A stretch of DNA of 64,000 nt, from positions 62,001 through 126,000 of the forward strand of contig DATAYM010000077.1 of NCBI GenBank assembly GCA_036272595.1. Reading direction: 5' to 3'. The notes beneath the pieces were generated by a model. The model saw only the letters and a program-made list of their open reading frames with translations. It did no database searches and was not told where the DNA came from. This document shows, piece after piece, positions 62,509 to 64,000 of the stretch (within the stretch, counting starts at the first letter, position 1; every line of letters begins with the position of its first letter). Position numbers and translations under genes: made by a program. This DNA is from Poindextera sp036272595 (lineage in GTDB: Bacteria; Pseudomonadota; Alphaproteobacteria; Caulobacterales; Caulobacteraceae).

Positions 62509-62763
62509 ATGAATGCGCAGAAAGGGCGTGTCACCGAGTCAGGTCGCGTCAGCTTGCCGGCTGATATGCGACGGGCGGTCGGCCTGGAACGCGGCGGGGG
62601 CGTGGTCTTCGAACTCGAAGGCGGCGAAATTCGCATCCGTCCGCTGGGCGAAGTCGTTGCGCGCGCCCAGGCTCTTTCCCGCCGGCTGCTCGGCGACGAC
62701 CCTGACGCTGGGTCCGCCGGATTCATCGCCGAACGTCACCGAGAAGCCCGGCGCGAGCCGTGA
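62509..62763 (+). CDS. vapB: VapB-like antitoxin (AbrB/MazE-type)
   Basis: This 84-residue protein has an AbrB-like swapped-hairpin DNA-binding domain in residues 2-45 (KGRVTESGRVSLPADMRRAVGLERGGGVVFELEGGEIRIRPL). The C-terminal helix (VARAQALSRRLLGDDPD) and an Arg-rich tail would wrap the toxin. Its stop overlaps the toxin GTG (GTGA), typical of a TA operon. GGAG lies seven bases before the ATG, with a palindromic operator just upstream. Confidence 0.85.
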   Translation: MNAQKGRVTESGRVSLPADMRRAVGLERGGGVVFELEGGEIRIRPLGEVVARAQALSRRLLGDDPDAGSAGFIAERHREARREP

Positions 62764-63149
62764 ACTCGGTTCTCGACGCATCGGCATTGATCGCCCTTCT
62801 CCGCGGCGAGCCGGGCGCCGACCGCGCCCAGGCAGCGATCGACGCTGACGCCGTCATGTGTACCGTCAACCTGGCTGAAGTCGCTCGCCACTACGCGCGC
62901 CGCGGCGCGGGGGCCGATGATCTGCATGCTTTGCTGGATCCGCTGCCTTTCGAGCGCGTCCCATTTGACGACGAACTGGCCTTCGCCGCCAGCTTGATGC
63001 TGCCGAGCACGCAACGCGCCGGCCTCTCCCTCGGCGACCGGGCCTGTCTGGCTCTCGCCGCTCGCCTGGGCGCGCCCGCGCTGACGACCGATCGAATCTG
63101 GGCTACGGTCAGCGAGGCCGTGGGCGTCAAAGTGGAGGTCTTGCGATAG
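62760..63149 (+). CDS. vapC: VapC-like PIN-domain toxin
   Basis: This 129-residue PIN ribonuclease starts at GTG, overlapping vapB. The acidic metal-binding residues are D6 (VLDASALIALL), E40 (NLAEVARHY), D93 (SLGDRACLALA) and D111 (LTTDRIW), in the conserved order. VapC toxins cut tRNA or rRNA and are neutralised by VapB. The pair seems intact. Confidence 0.88.
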   Translation: MNSVLDASALIALLRGEPGADRAQAAIDADAVMCTVNLAEVARHYARRGAGADDLHALLDPLPFERVPFDDELAFAASLMLPSTQRAGLSLGDRACLALAARLGAPALTTDRIWATVSEAVGVKVEVLR

Positions 63150-63179
63150 GCACGCCGTCTCGCCTCTGCGAGGGCGCGC

Positions 63180-64000
63180 CTACTCCGCCGCGATCAGGTG
63201 CGCCGGCCGCCGCAGGTCCGCCGCCAGGCCTTCGCCCATCAGGTCGATGAAGTTCTCCCGGTAGAAACGCTCCACCGCCGGCTGCGGCGTGCCGGCCAGG
63301 GAGTCGTTGAAGCGCTTCAGCGGGTTGCGGCCACCTTCGACGTGCGGGAAGTCCGACGAGAACAGGCAGATCTGCTCGCCGGAATTGGCGATGATCCAGC
63401 CCGCGTCCTCATGCGGATAAGGCGTCACGCGCACCTGGCGGCGGACGATCTCGCTGGGCGGGGCCGAGAGCCGGTGCAGCCGCTCCTCGTTCTTGAAGAA
63501 GGCCTGGTGCGAGGAATCCATGAACCGCATCCAGCTCGGAACCCATGAGGCGCCCAGCTCGATGGCCCCGAACTTCAGCCGGGGGAACCGGTCCATCACC
63601 CCGTCGATGATCAGGCAGGCCAGGGTCTGCATCACCGAACCCGGGATGGCCATGAAGGAGACCGAGGTGAAGTTCTCCTCGCCCCCGTGGAAGTCCTTCA
63701 CCCGCGGCAGGCCGTTCTCGAAATAGTCCGGGTTCAGCTTCTCCTCGCCCCCGACGTGGAACAGGATCGGCAGACCCGCCTCCTGCGCCTGCGCCCAGAT
63801 CGGATCGAAGCCGACGTGGCTGGGCGAATGGCCCTTCGGGCAGCGCGAGGGGATCAGGATCGCCTTGGCGCCCAGCGCGATGGCCTCCTTGGTCGCCGCC
63901 GCCGAGCGCTCGAAGTCCATCAGCGGCACATAGCCGGTGGGCAAGAGGCGCCGATCGACCGAGCAGAAGTCGGTCATCATCCGGTTGTGGGCGGTGGCGG
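63180..64000 (-). CDS. amidohydrolase-family protein, N-terminus outside window
   Basis: This is the C-terminal 273 residues or so; the frame continues past 64000 with TAHNRMMTDFC just inside the edge. Sequence features fit the amidohydrolase_2 (ACMSD/LigW-like) decarboxylase/hydrolase group: LPILFHVGGEE (metal His), FPRLKFGAIELGASWVPSWM, and LFSSDFPHVEGG with the catalytic Asp. Such proteins degrade aromatic or terpenoid intermediates, matching the other catabolic genes. The N-terminal HxH metal site is not visible here. Confidence 0.85.
   Translation of the reverse strand, partial: ATAHNRMMTDFCSVDRRLLPTGYVPLMDFERSAAATKEAIALGAKAILIPSRCPKGHSPSHVGFDPIWAQAQEAGLPILFHVGGEEKLNPDYFENGLPRVKDFHGGEENFTSVSFMAIPGSVMQTLACLIIDGVMDRFPRLKFGAIELGASWVPSWMRFMDSSHQAFFKNEERLHRLSAPPSEIVRRQVRVTPYPHEDAGWIIANSGEQICLFSSDFPHVEGGRNPLKRFNDSLAGTPQPAVERFYRENFIDLMGEGLAADLRRPAHLIAAE

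Overview
The window is high-GC DNA from an alphaproteobacterium. It most resembles a member of the Caulobacterales, such as Phenylobacterium or Caulobacter. The pointers are TadE/TadG pilus genes, an UrcA-family protein, large TonB-dependent receptors, many lone catabolic oxidoreductases under TetR/LysR control, and three families of palindromic intergenic repeats. This is a judgement from gene content only; no 16S gene is present. I saw no rRNA, tRNA, CRISPR array, transposase or prophage.

Layout. 1-1615: end of a Tad pilus locus (TadG tail, two TadE-like genes). 1677-3923: a TetR regulator divergent from a cytochrome P450, with a 19-bp palindromic operator filling the P450 promoter spacer. 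4005-9836: an unusual three-gene unit: an exported decapeptide-repeat protein, a secreted HELTH metallopeptidase/beta-propeller/predicted barrel protein, and a PrsW-type intramembrane protease. 9898-17943: nitronate monooxygenase-like enzyme, zinc-ribbon protein, RND efflux pair with terminator, glycerol kinase. 17958-23118: GH84 hexosaminidase with a CadC-like membrane regulator, UrcA/TetR pair, Ogt, DUF1272 protein. 23249-27703: a fumarylacetoacetase-family hydrolase and an SDR divergent from a Baeyer-Villiger-type monooxygenase, then a TMEM175-like channel. 27737-39178: GH13 glucosidase, two membrane proteins, fatty acid hydroxylase, sirtuin, single-chain acyl-CoA carboxylase, cytochrome c', cytochrome b561, malonyl-CoA synthetase. 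39375-45614: two tandem paralogous TonB-dependent receptors. 45959-58028: Nramp-like transporter, PEP carboxylase, DUF1003 protein, LysR, a four-gene GNAT/isochorismatase-like/XRE group, sulfatase, soluble hybrid histidine kinase. 58230-64000: class III alcohol dehydrogenase, diiron protein, GMC oxidoreductase, VapBC, and a partial amidohydrolase.

Together the genes describe a free-living oligotroph that scavenges polymers and lipophilic compounds. TonB receptors and glycosidases bring in substrate; P450, BVMO, SDR, GMC and diiron enzymes oxidise it; acyl-CoA carboxylase, MatB, PEP carboxylase and GlpK feed central metabolism.

Two things stand out. One is the repeat protein/metalloprotease/PrsW unit at 4005-9836, which I do not recognise as a described system. 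The other is three genes (GH13 at 29353, sirtuin at 31990, cytochrome b561 at 36890) whose conserved N-termini can only, or best, be reached from CTG or ATT start codons, each preceded by a good Shine-Dalgarno sequence.
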